Shown one piece after another: positions 22,792 through 32,382 of a stretch of DNA of 64,000 nucleotides; position 1 is the stretch's first letter; each line of letters begins with the position of its first letter. Source of the stretch: Botryosphaeria dothidea (lineage: Eukaryota > Ascomycota > Dothideomycetes > Botryosphaeriales > Botryosphaeriaceae). The stretch covers positions 1,674,001 through 1,738,000 of the forward strand of contig WWBZ02000022.1 of the NCBI GenBank assembly GCA_011503125.2, in the 5' to 3' direction. Both the position numbers and the translations under genes were made by a program. Below the pieces are notes generated by a model. It saw only the letters and a list, made by a program, of their open reading frames with translations, was not told the origin of the DNA and did not search any database.

Positions 22792-24031
22792 ATGCAGTTC
22801 ACTTCTCTGGTGGCCCTCCTGGCCGGTGCTTCCGCTGTCTCCGCTCACGGTGTCATCCTTGCCGCTGAGGGTGACAAGGGAAAGAGCCAAGGTTTCCTCG
22901 TCAACGAAAACGTTGCAAGGAATTGCACCGAAATCAGCCCATGCCAGCAGGACAGCGTCATCATTCGTGATGCTGAGATCCAGCAAAACATTGTCAACGG
23001 CTGCGGTCGCACCGAGTTGAACGGCAATATCGACATCGGCGAGCAGACTGAGAACGAGTTGGCTGCCAACCGCATGACCCAGGTCAGCCAGGGCTCGTCA
23101 GTCGCAGTCACCATTCACCAGGTGAACGCTGATGGTGCTGGTCCCTACGAGTGCGATCTGGATGACACAAGTAAGTGGAGCTTCCTCAAGGAAATCCGAA
23201 TGTTCATAAACTTACATCAAACGATAGGCAACTCCGGAACCAACTTCCAGAAGCTTCAGGTCTCCAACAATGTGCCGGGTGAAAATGGTCTTTCGGATGC
23301 CAAGTTCAAAGACTTCACCATCAACGTGCAGATGCCTGACAACTTGAACTGCACTGGTGGTAAGTTCCTGCCAGTGCACCTTCCTGGGCTGTGATGCTAA
23401 CATACTTTCCTTCTTAGCATCCACTGGCAACATTTGCACCGTCAGATGCCGCAACAACGCCTTGGCCGGTCCCTTTGGTGGCTGCTTCGCTGTTCAGCAG
23501 ACCGACAACGCTGGCCGCGTGAAGAACCAAGCCGCTGGTGACATCGAAACCGCCCAGACTCTCGATGGTATCTCCAAGCAAATCCAGGTCAACAAGGCCG
23601 ACTTCAAGACCGCAATCGAGGCTAACCAGGCGGCCGGTGCTGCTGGCGGTGGTGCAGGCGCCGCGGCAGCTGAGGCATTGATCAACGGTACAGACAATGC
23701 AGGCGCGGCAGCTAGTCAGGCGGCAGCGGCTGATTCTGCTTCGGCCACGGACGCTGCTACAAACAACAATGGCAACAACAACGCCAACTCCAACAACAAC
23801 CAGGGTTCCAACAACCAAGGAAACAATGGTAACAACGGCAACAATGGCAATAACGGCAACAATGGCAATAACAATCAGGCAGCCGGCAACCAAGGCAACA
23901 ACCAGGGCAACCAGGGGAACAACAACAATGGTGGCGGTAACGGCTTCGGCAACTTCTTCGGCCGTGGCGGAAACAACAAGGCGAAGAGGCATGTTCTTCA
24001 CAAGCGACTTGCACTCCCGTTCCTCTCCTAA
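22792..24031 (+). CDS. Egh16/MAS-type secreted protein (DUF3129 family) with Asn-rich tail
   Basis: Three exons: 22792-23170, 23228-23359 and 23418-24031, 374 residues. The signal peptide is MQFTSLVALLAGASAVSA, followed by HGVILAAEGD, RNCTEISPCQQD, IIRDAEI, CGRTELNGNIDIGE, VTIHQVNADGAGPY, MPDNLNCTGASTGN and CRNNALAGPFGGCF, all typical of the gEgh16 family. Family members include Blumeria Egh16 and Magnaporthe MAS proteins, induced during appressorium formation, and related proteins in insect pathogens. After the Cys-rich domain comes an Ala-rich segment (about residues 245-285), then an Asn/Gly/Gln-rich repeat with NGN-N units and a basic end containing KAKR and HKR, possible Kex2 sites. The molecular function of the family is unsettled. 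Confidence 0.9.
23758..23940 (+). repeat. In-frame AAC/GGC/AAT tandem repeat (Asn-Gly tract)
   Basis: Imperfect 9-base units (AAC-AAT-GGC/GGT) repeat within the last exon of the Egh16-like gene and encode NNGN-type runs. Such tracts commonly vary in length between strains. Confidence 0.8.
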
Positions 24032-25238
24032 GTCTCGTTCACTCTTCCTGCAGGCAACAACCGACGCGTTCAGCGGAATCGTCTGACCCATCCACTCCCA
24101 CCTCCACCTCTGCCCCGGCGGTTCAGATGGCGGATCTGAGCGGCGTCATGCGGTCGGGCCTGAAGAAGGCCATTCATCATCCTAGGCGCTGGCGCTGAGC
24201 TGGGAAGGACGTGGAGGATTACATCTGGTTGTTAACCAGCACCTTATCTTTTCTTAGTCTTAACGTTGCTGCTTCATACCTCTTCTTTAGACTTCTTGGT
24301 GGGCGAAAGCGAAGTGAACTTTTTTTAACATTTATATACTTTTATGCCGACTCTTTCGAGAGACGAGTCTCAATCAATTGAGCATCCGCTTATATTTTGG
24401 ACCCGCAAAGTGACTTTCTTGGCCTTTAAATTTTCAATGCGGTTGGCTATTGGCCTTGGCTCGCTTTGAGTGCGCCATTCATTTACAAGAAGGGTAATCA
24501 GATTAGTGGGGTGATCTTCATGGGGCTCTAACGAATGCACGGCGAGATTGGTATCGGGAAGCCTTCGGAGCATGCAAGCTGCGTGCACCGGAAGCTTGCA
24601 CAGGATGTAGATGCTTGCTTGCCAGCATAGCCGTCCGTGGTCTTACACCCAATCCATTTACAGTACATGTGGGTCAGCCAATATCCATGCAAGTCGGCGT
24701 TGCAAGCCATGCATGTCAGCTTCCTGGCTCCATCTGCGTAACCATCATCGGCGTTGGCTCTTTTTGTCAATGCGCCGGCCCCTTCACAAGAAACATAGCA
24801 AATCTGAGATAGTCTGCCATTGACCTGATTTGACTGTTTCTGCATCCCCGGCTCACGGCTTCTCAATGTTTCCTGATCTTCGTGCTTGTCTGAGTAGTCT
24901 ACCTCTCGTGTCGATCCAGACCACGACGTTGTGCAACCACATCAACGCTCAGCTTCTGATCTAATTACCGGCCCCTCCTCCTCTTCGAGAAAAAGCACTA
25001 TGCACAGGATAGACCAGCACAACCCCGGTTCTGTATTTCCCGTGGCTAAAGCCAAAACGATCGGCCAGCCCGGAGCCTCAGCCAACTGGCAGCCACAAAG
25101 CCCACCTTCGGATTCGGACTGTTCTGGATTGATTGGCAAGTATAGCGGATCTGTGTTACTTCCAGACCTCAGCTCTACTTCTTGTACTTGCTCCATCCAA
25201 GCTTGAACGCCGCCGTCTTCAATTGCAGCGTTTTCAAC
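24032..25238. other. Intergenic region, no supported gene
   Basis: About 1.2 kb: the 3' side of the Egh16-like gene and the promoter of the chitin-binding gene. No gene supported. The opposite-strand open frame at 24942-25508 overlaps the start of the chitin-binding gene and looks like a shadow. Confidence 0.45.
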
Positions 25239-26044
25239 ATGAATCTCATCCATTCGTTCGTTACTGCTCTCTTCCTTCTGCAAGCAGCAACAGTGCTTGC
25301 CGATAGCAACGTAACCGACTCCGCCAATGCCACCAACATGACCCGGCCGACTGGTCCTGTCACGACGGATTCCAGATGCGGCCCCGACCACAACAACACC
25401 ATCTGCGTACTCGACGGCATAGCGCCGTGCTGCAGGTTCGTCACCCATCCCCCTCCCTTTACGATTTCCAACCGCTGACACCTCACAGTGAGAAAGGGTA
25501 AGCCCCATTATCCCCCACCCCCTTCCTCCTCCTCCACTACTAACGAGCCTCCCTCCCCAGCTTCTGCGGCGGCGACAAACGCTACTGCAGCACCGGCTGC
25601 CAGCCGCTCTACGGCCTCTGCACCGCCCCCAACAGCACCACCCTCAACAACCCGGCCTGCAGCTGGGCGCGCCAGGGCGACTCGCCGCGCTGCGACGGGC
25701 AGTGCGGCGCCGACCACGCGGGCGCGCTGTGCGACGCCTCCGCCCAGCCCGACGACTTCGCCGCCCTCGGCGTCTTCGGGTACGGGCCGTGCTGCAGCAA
25801 GGAAGGGTTCTGCGGGAACACGAGCGACCACTGCGAGATCACGAGCGGGTGCCAGAGCGGGTGTTGGGGCGGGGGTGATGACGAGGCGGCCCCGAGCTCG
25901 TCGGGGAGTGCGAGGGTGAGTACGGTGACGGTGACGGCGAGTGCGGCGGCGTCGTCGACGGGGGCGGCGGGTGTGGTGAGGGGCGCGTCGGAGGGGGCGT
26001 TGGCGGTGGGCCTGAGCGTCTTGGGGATGTTAGTTGGGATTTGA
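25239..26044 (+). CDS. Secreted chitin-binding type 1 (hevein-like) protein, probably GPI-anchored, with a 9-base microexon
   Basis: Exons 25239-25435, 25489-25497 and 25561-26044, 229 residues. The signal peptide is MNLIHSFVTALFLLQAATVLA. Two hevein-like modules follow: the first has CGPDHNNTICV, then PCCSEKGFCGGDKRYC; the second has CDGQCGADHAGALC, then GPCCSKEGFCGNTSDHC. The first module's SEKGF motif exists only if a 9-base microexon (TGAGAAAGG) is included. It is flanked by CACAG and GTAAGC, and the frame fits on both sides; the unspliced sequence does not give the motif. After the modules comes a Ser/Thr/Ala-rich stretch and a hydrophobic C-terminus (VGLSVLGMLVGI) with no positive tail, typical of a GPI signal. 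Likely a wall-associated chitin-binding protein that could shield hyphae or bind host or own chitin. Confidence 0.87.
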
Positions 26045-26242
26045 AGGTTGTGTCTGGGAAGGGCAGATTGATATAGGTCAGGTAATGATGGGGTAGCCCT
26101 GATGTGTATTGACCTTTATTTCCACTGCGAGCCGGATGCGAGGCGTAATATGAGCACGATTTGTAATGCCAATCATGAGCAATGGTATATTATGAGTGAT
26201 TATAGGACATTGTATGATCCAGTGAGTACACATTATGAACAG

Positions 26243-27177
26243 TTAAGACTTCGCCTGATCTTCTTTCCCTGTTGCCAATTTCTGGTCCAGCGGTGACGAG
26301 CCCTCCATCTCATGTCTCTCTTCTCCAGAGCTCAGCTCCTGTGGAGCCTCTCTTCCGGCTATCTCATGCATCGGTTCTTCGGCCTTCAACTCGTGCCGCA
26401 TTTCATACGCATCAAGTTCTGCTACTCCAGGCGCTTCTTCCCGCTCCCTACCTTTCCTCATTCTCCAAAAGACCAAAGCACCAAGCGCACAGACCCCTGC
26501 AACGCTACCAATCGCAATTCCAACAATCGCGCCTGTCTCCAGACCTGTTCCTTTGTTATTTTTTTCTGCTTTGGCTGCCGTTGTTTGTGCCGCGGACGTC
26601 TTTGCCGGACTGCTTGCCGCTGTTGAGGAAGACACGTCCCTCGTAGACGAAGCTGCGTTTCCATCAATCGTCCTGAAGGCATCCCATTCCCCTGCCAATT
26701 GGAAGATGTTCGAATCATCCTGGCAGCAGGTCGCCGTAGAATCTTTCTGGTCATTATCGCAGCACACGTCACCGCCGGTATTCGAGCAGCGGATCACGCC
26801 CGACCCGTAGTCCGGAGATTGCGCTGCCTGCGTCAGAGGAGCGCTAACCCAGCTGTGGATTTGAGAGTACCTTGGCAGAATTTCGGACACTCTTCCGACG
26901 TCCACGTCTTATCCGTACATGTCCCCCGGTTGTATCGGTATTGCGTAGGATCCACGACGTCGCATACCTTGTTGTCGAGGCATTTGACGCCCGTGGTGCA
27001 GCAGAAGGATTCGGTTGTGTTGAGGCGGCATGCGTAGTCGTTGGGCGCAATCGTGCCATCCGGGTAATAGCAGCGCGGGACGAAGCCCTCCTGTGTTGTG
27101 GATACCACAAGCCGGAGGGTGCAGAGGACGAAGAGGAAACGGTATAGACTTGCGATGCCGAGTCTGGGTGGGTACAT
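26243..27177 (-). CDS. Cys-rich single-pass membrane protein (WSC/mucin-like sensor architecture)
   Basis: Two exons: 26871-27177 and 26243-26823 (47-base intron; the second of two adjacent CAG acceptors keeps the frame), 295 residues. An N-terminal signal or anchor (about residues 8-26) is followed by a compact Cys-rich ectodomain with NTTESFCC, KCLDNKVC, ECPKFC and DVCCDNDQ. A Ser/Thr/Ala-rich stalk leads to one transmembrane helix (GAIVGIAIGSVAGVCALGALVFW) with an RMRKGRER stop-transfer and an acidic cytoplasmic tail of about 80 residues. The plan resembles fungal surface sensors and mucin-like proteins; I do not recognise a named domain. It is convergent with the chitin-binding gene, about 200 bases end to end. 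Confidence 0.8.
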
Positions 27178-27649
27178 GGCAACAATAACGGGTGGGGGAG
27201 CAGAGGTAGGATACCACGGGAGAGACGGGAGGGCGGAGAGGAGTGCGCTTCCGAGAAATTGGGGCGCATTGGGGGTATCGTACCATAGGATGCGGAGGCA
27301 CCGGGATGAGATGTGCGTTTGGTTGCACAGCGTAAGCTGGAGCTGAATGTGACCTTCGCCCGGAGATTCCTTAAAGCGTAAGCTCCCAATCAGTAACCTG
27401 CAGGAAATCGGTGGCTTTAAAAGGATGTACGCTCAGCACTCCAAGAAGAGACGTTCATGCTTTCATGAATTAATGAGCATGTAGGTTTATTGTGGTCGCA
27501 CACAAGGAATTAGTCCATTATCAGACCTAATAAAGCCGACCATCTCAAAAAATAGTTCATTAGAATAGGCCAGTGAAGTAAATACATACTACAACGTCTA
27601 TGGTGGTGGAACTCAGTAAGAATCGTCGCACTACCAGACCATCTTTGTA
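27178..27649. other. Intergenic region, no gene seen
   Basis: About 470 bases. It holds the promoter of the Cys-rich membrane protein and the 3' side of the NCS1 transporter. Confidence 0.5.
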
Positions 27650-29384
27650 CTACTCTTTCTTCTCTTCCGCACCCACCACGGCCACTTCCGTGCCACTCCC
27701 ACCCTCGACATCCCGCCCATAAATTACTGTTCCCCGCATCAAGTACTCAGGCTTCTCATCCCCCTCGAAGAACCCCTCACTCGGCCCCATTATTTCCCAC
27801 TCCAGCCCCGTCCCCTCCCTCCCCACCGGATACACTCTCACCGGCCACACCTTAATCAGCACGAAATAAGTCAACGCCGCCGAGCTCGTCGACAGCAGGA
27901 ACCCCATATTGTAAACGTTCACCGCCGTCTGACTGATACTGCCGGGATTCAGCACCCCCGAAAGCCCCGAGATCACCAGCGCCACGCCGACGACCCACGC
28001 CGCGTACGCGCGCGGATTGACGCCGCGCCAGAAGTAGTACGGCGACGCCGGGTCGCAGTGGTACAGCGACGGGACGTGCACGTTGCCGCGGCGCGCGACC
28101 CAGTAGTCGACGATCATGCAGGCGACGATGGGGCAGATGAAGCAGACGTAGGAGCCGAGGAAGGTGAGGAAGGAGGTCGCGCTGTTGACGAGCTTCCAGG
28201 GCACGACGGCGATGGCGAGCAGGCTGCACAGGATCTGCCCCCGGCGGATGGTGAAGTAGCGCGGGAGCAGGCCGGACAGGTCGCAGCCGACGGGGATGGC
28301 GTTGCTGGAGACGTTGGTGGCGAGCGTGGCGTAGGCTTGGATGGTGGAGGCGAGGAAGATGAGCGTGCGGGTCGAGGCGGACCAGTGGGCGTTGAGGATG
28401 GCGCTGTAGAAGTCCCAGAGATTCCAGTATGCCTGTTGAGGTGTTAGTGGATTGTGGGAACGGTGGTGGGGAGGACTGTACCTCGTTGAAGAGCTTGACG
28501 CTTGCGGAAGTGGTGACCATGCCGAAGATGATGACGAGCGGTTTGCTGATAAAGAGCCCAGCGACCATGGGCCATGTCGCTCGAGGTTCCTTTGCATAGC
28601 GGGCCAGATCGGGAATGTTGACGAGGGGCGGAATGACCCCAGAGACCACGCTGTTGATGGCCTTCATGAAAGACCAGGCCAGCTCAGATCCTGTAGCATC
28701 CGCTGTTCCCAACTCACCCATGTGTGCTCCCTTGGCCTTTATCACCGCCCATACCATAGTTGCGATGTAGGTGGGAGGTGTAAGCCAGCTTTTGACTGCA
28801 AATACTGGTCCAGCTTTGCTTGGATGCAGCCAGGCGAAGGGGAACTGGATGATCCAGAATATGAAGAAGGCCAGTAGCCCTGAAGAAGTAATAGAAGCGC
28901 TTTCAGGTAGCTGGTTTGGAATATCCGTCCACTTGTGGCCGAAAATGCACCGCAGCGAGACATTGATCAGACGCGACGCATAGTATGTCTGTGTGCCCAT
29001 GTAAAGAACGGCGACCACGCCACGGATGAAAATGAAGAACAGCGAGCCATAGAAACCAGAGCAGATCCTCAGATACACAGGGAATCCAACGTGATATATT
29101 GCTGCACCACGAGAATTGAAGAAGAGGATTATCATGCAGCAAAGCGTGCCGATGATCGAGGCAATGACGATGGTCCACCAGTTCAGACCGATGGCGACCA
29201 AGCTGGCACCCAGATTGTAGGTGGTCGGAGAGAAGGCAATGGAGAATTGAAAGGCAAAAAAGTACCAGGGTGACCAGTTCCTGTCTTCTGGCGGAGTTGG
29301 TTGCAGATCAATGTTAGACCAGGCCGACCCTTTCTCATCTGTCTGCTCTACCTGCAGCTTGCTCTTGAGGTTACGGATGCCCAT
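27650..29384 (-). CDS. NCS1 family nucleobase/allantoin/hydantoin-type permease (Fur-like)
   Basis: Two exons: 28482-29384 and 27650-28432 (49-base intron, phase 0), 561 residues. I chose the ATG at 29384 because of its ACCATGG context; another in-frame ATG lies three codons upstream. Family features are NxDLQPTPPEDRNWSPWYFFAFQFS at the start, YNLGASLVAIGLNWW (helix 1), YHVGFPVYLRICSGFYGSLFFIFIR, INSVVSGVIPPLVNIPDLARYAK, and in exon 2 AYWNLWDFYSA, NVSSNAIPVGCDLSGL and FICPIVACMIVDYW. Twelve helices are expected in the plasma membrane. Fungal Fur-type NCS1 proteins carry uracil, allantoin, uridine or related compounds with protons, and the bacterial relative Mhp1 carries hydantoins. It is divergent from a racemase-superfamily gene, which suggests the pair handles a ring amide or its ring-opened product. 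Confidence 0.92.
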
Positions 29385-30086
29385 GGTAAGCATTGCGATG
29401 TGAAAAAAGCTGCGGCGGCAGCGGCTTGAAAGATTTCAGAGAATACAGTCTGATGTAAAAAAAAGACTGCGAGGGAGTAGTTCGTCTCAATATTGAGGCG
29501 TGGTCCAAAAGGGCATCTCGCTCTTGGAAGTTCTCATGATTCCGGTGGCGATGCATCAACATAAGCAACCAGGATAAGCAAGGAGATGGTAGATAACGAT
29601 AGAAGAAACCTTGGCAAGCTGATAGGCCAGGCGGCACCATCTACATATCAGGAGAAAAACGACAATTGCAAAGGAGAATTTCCGTCCGTTGTATTGTGGA
29701 GAAGAGCTTGGTTCCAAAATTCAATCTCTGCGGAAGATACTCCTCATTTGGAAATCGGACATCCTGTGAAGATTTTCGGGGAACCACTGCGAGAAGTTCA
29801 TGATCGCGAGAATGGAACAAAAGGGAAAGTGGGAGGGTGAGAGGATGCCTGCAGGGATGAAGATCGGCTATCGCGGAGGCACCGACCCGCCCATGCATGC
29901 CTATCTATCCTTCATCTCTTATCCCTCAACCTCCCTGGACCCCGCATCGTCACGACATAACATCAAATCACACACGGTATGGAAACGCTCATGTTGAACA
30001 AAGAAGAATTCGAATCTATGTAATCGTAGTTCTCACAACCCGTCTTCCGCTGCAGAATCTTGCGCAGTCCGTCATTCCGCATCTCA
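29385..30086. promoter_or_regulatory. Shared divergent promoter region of the permease and racemase-like genes
   Basis: About 700 bases separate the two start codons, which point away from each other. No gene is supported inside. The geometry allows co-regulation; I see no named operator with confidence. Confidence 0.4.
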
Positions 30087-30818
30087 ATGGCGTCATCATC
30101 AAAAACTATTCGTCTTGGAATTCTCGTTCCCAGCTCCAACACCGCTCTGGAGCCTCTCACTCAATCAATCATTTCCACCATTCCGAATGTCACAGTCCAC
30201 TTCTCCCGCTTCCGCGTTACGCAAATCAGTCTCTCCTCAGATGCGCTCTCTCAGTTCGACCAATCAAAACTTGTCGACGCCGCAAAACTCCTTGCCGATG
30301 CTGACGTAGACGCAATCGGCTGGTCCGGCACCTCCGCCGGCTGGTTGGGATTTGAGGCCGACGAGCAGCTTTGCGCTGCCATCACCGCTGCGACCGGAAC
30401 GCCTGCAACGACGAGTGTGCTGGCCTTGAACAAGGCGCTCAAGCTGTTCGGCGTTACGAGGCTCGGTCTTGTGACGCCGTACTTGCCAGATGTGCAAGCC
30501 AAAATTGTGGAGACCTACAAGAGTATCGGCGTGGATGCGGCAGTGGAAAGGCACCTGAGCAGGTCCGATAATGTGCGAATTGCGGAGATTGACGCGAAGA
30601 CGTTGGATCCGATGGTTGCAGAAGTGGTGAGGGAGGGTGTGCAGGCGGTCACGACTTTTTGTACGAATTTGAGCGCAGCGCAGCACGTTGAGCGGTGGGA
30701 AAAGGAGCACGGGGTTCCGGTGTTCGATACGGTGACTACAGTTGTGTGGGACATGCTGAGAATTTGCGGCGTGGATGCGAAGATCTCTGCTTGGGGAAAG
30801 CTGATTTCCGAAGTGTAG
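30087..30818 (+). CDS. Asp/Glu/hydantoin racemase superfamily protein, single-Cys (arylmalonate decarboxylase-like) type
   Basis: Single exon, 243 residues from the ATG at 30087. N-terminal LGILVPSSNTALEPLT matches the maleate isomerase/arylmalonate decarboxylase branch. The first active-site segment reads GWSGTSAGW, with Gly81 where two-Cys racemases and maleate isomerases have their first Cys. The second segment, TTFCTNLSAAQ, keeps Cys192. Established knowledge: bacterial arylmalonate decarboxylase has Gly74 and Cys188 in these places. So this enzyme probably uses one catalytic Cys, either as a decarboxylase or as a related lyase. There is no signal peptide, so it is cytosolic. It is divergently paired with the NCS1 permease, implying its substrate or precursor is imported by it. 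Exact substrate unknown. Confidence 0.85.
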   Translation: MASSSKTIRLGILVPSSNTALEPLTQSIISTIPNVTVHFSRFRVTQISLSSDALSQFDQSKLVDAAKLLADADVDAIGWSGTSAGWLGFEADEQLCAAITAATGTPATTSVLALNKALKLFGVTRLGLVTPYLPDVQAKIVETYKSIGVDAAVERHLSRSDNVRIAEIDAKTLDPMVAEVVREGVQAVTTFCTNLSAAQHVERWEKEHGVPVFDTVTTVVWDMLRICGVDAKISAWGKLISEV

Positions 30819-31172
30819 CCTCGCATCGAGCGTCATACAATACTTCGCTTTGTTGGCTTGCTTTAGCTTCGCCACGCTATAAGTGCATGGGGATTTGGTA
30901 GATAGGGCTTAAGAGGCAACGACGAAATTTTGATTCGTCGAAGAAGGGCGATGTTTTGGCAACAACCAATCATGGTAGAGGCAATGCAGACGCCCTTTAA
31001 GCCTTGCATCAGCTGCAAGCCGCTCCGAGGCAGATAGCTGAATTCTGGACTGGACAAATCAGAGCGAGTAACTTGGCATATTCCAAGCCTCAGTCAGTTT
31101 CCACTCAAACATCTTACATCCCGTCATGTTTCCTGTTTCTTTATGCACATAAACACTTTCCTTCCAACCACC
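30819..31172. other. Short intergenic region
   Basis: About 350 bases: the 3' side of the racemase-like gene and the possible promoter of the Clr5-like relic. No gene seen. Confidence 0.5.
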
Positions 31173-31718
31173 ATGGGAGAACAGTGGGAAATCCACAAAG
31201 AGGAGATCATACAACTCTTTGTTGACGACAGACCCGTGTCAGAACTTCAGGGACTCATGCGGCAAAGATATCTTGATGCAAGGTAAAGAACGACCTTGTC
31301 CACCGAACTCTATAGCAAAACATACATGAGCTGGTCTGATTACTATTCAATAATATCCTAGGCATCTCAGAGAGGACTGGAAAACCACCCGCCATCAAGC
31401 GGAAGAGCGAAAGCTGGACAGTGAAGACAGCAAGCTGAGAATTGATGGACGGCTGGTACCTCAGAAGAAGCTCAAGAAAGAAACGGGGCGCAATTTCGAA
31501 ACGACACTCGAGAAGGCCCATAGGCGTAGGCTTCTCGTTCAGAGTCCTGTGAACACAATCTTATTAACCATCACACAGAAATGCTCAAGCAACGCAGCCA
31601 AGCCCCAGAGAGATGCATCATCTCGACCCCACCAAGCCTGGAGTCTGTACTTCAAATCCCTGCTTTTACGTGTGGCATCTTACTCGAAAATCTTCCTCTG
31701 CTTAGGCTCCAACGTGTG

Positions 31719-32204
31719 TGTTACGGCACAGCCTTCACAGAGTCGGGATAGGATGAGAAAGGAAGCCAGCGGGGCGCAGACACGCGCCGTGAAGACCCAC
31801 CACGGGTCACGTGTATCACGTGATGCCAAGGAATTGATCCCTTTGATCCCGCATGTCTCAGGCATCCAAGAACAGATCAATAAGATCAAAACAACATTGA
31901 TCTGTCTGATCCGCACGCTTCTGTCTAACGGACAGCACAGATCAAACAGATCAATAACAGATTGTAGACACTCTCCTACGTGTATATAAACCACACTCCT
32001 TAGATAGCTTTGACCTTCGTGGTCAACTTCAACAATAGAATTTGGACTCTATCGGTAACAAGGCCTTCGCACGCAGTGCTCAGTCTTCAGTCGTCTACTC
32101 GTTCCTCACGTGCCTCTTCTTGTACCCACTCAAGGAAAACCCTTCGACAGGTTTCCACCCTCTTTGGTGTTTGGATCCTTAGAGGTAGAGGCCTGCTCGT
32201 TACA
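31719..32204. mobile_element. Solo LTR, 486 bases, with 5-base target duplication GTGTG
   Basis: It starts TGTTACGGCACAG and ends CTGCTCGTTACA, i.e. TG...CA ends. The five bases before it (31714-31718) and after it (32205-32209) are both GTGTG. It has a TATA box (GTGTATATAAACC near 31979-31991) followed by a C/T-rich transcribed-type half. It has no internal coding region, so it is a solo LTR left by recombination of a retrotransposon, probably Gypsy type by its length and ends. It lies inside the Clr5-ankyrin relic. Confidence 0.85.
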
Positions 32205-32234
32205 GTGTGATGATGAACAGTGGTAATAATAAGC

Positions 32235-32382
32235 TGTTGGAAATCACGTGTTTTGCATATTGCTTTTGGAACACCAGATAGCTTAGTCACTCACTTACGT
32301 ATATAAGGAGGGTGGGCCACCTACGCCCTTCCTCCTCATGCCAATCATTAATGGATCATCGTTGTTCATCAACAATCCAACA
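32235..32382. mobile_element. Short solo LTR, 148 bases, with 5-base target duplication TAAGC
   Basis: It starts TGTTGGA and ends TCCAACA, a perfect 7-base terminal inverted repeat. The flanking TAAGC copies are at 32230-32234 and 32383-32387. TATATAAGG is at about 32300. The ends are typical of Copia-type LTRs; the small size would also suit a miniature (TRIM-like) element. It lies 30 bases from the other solo LTR. Confidence 0.87.
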
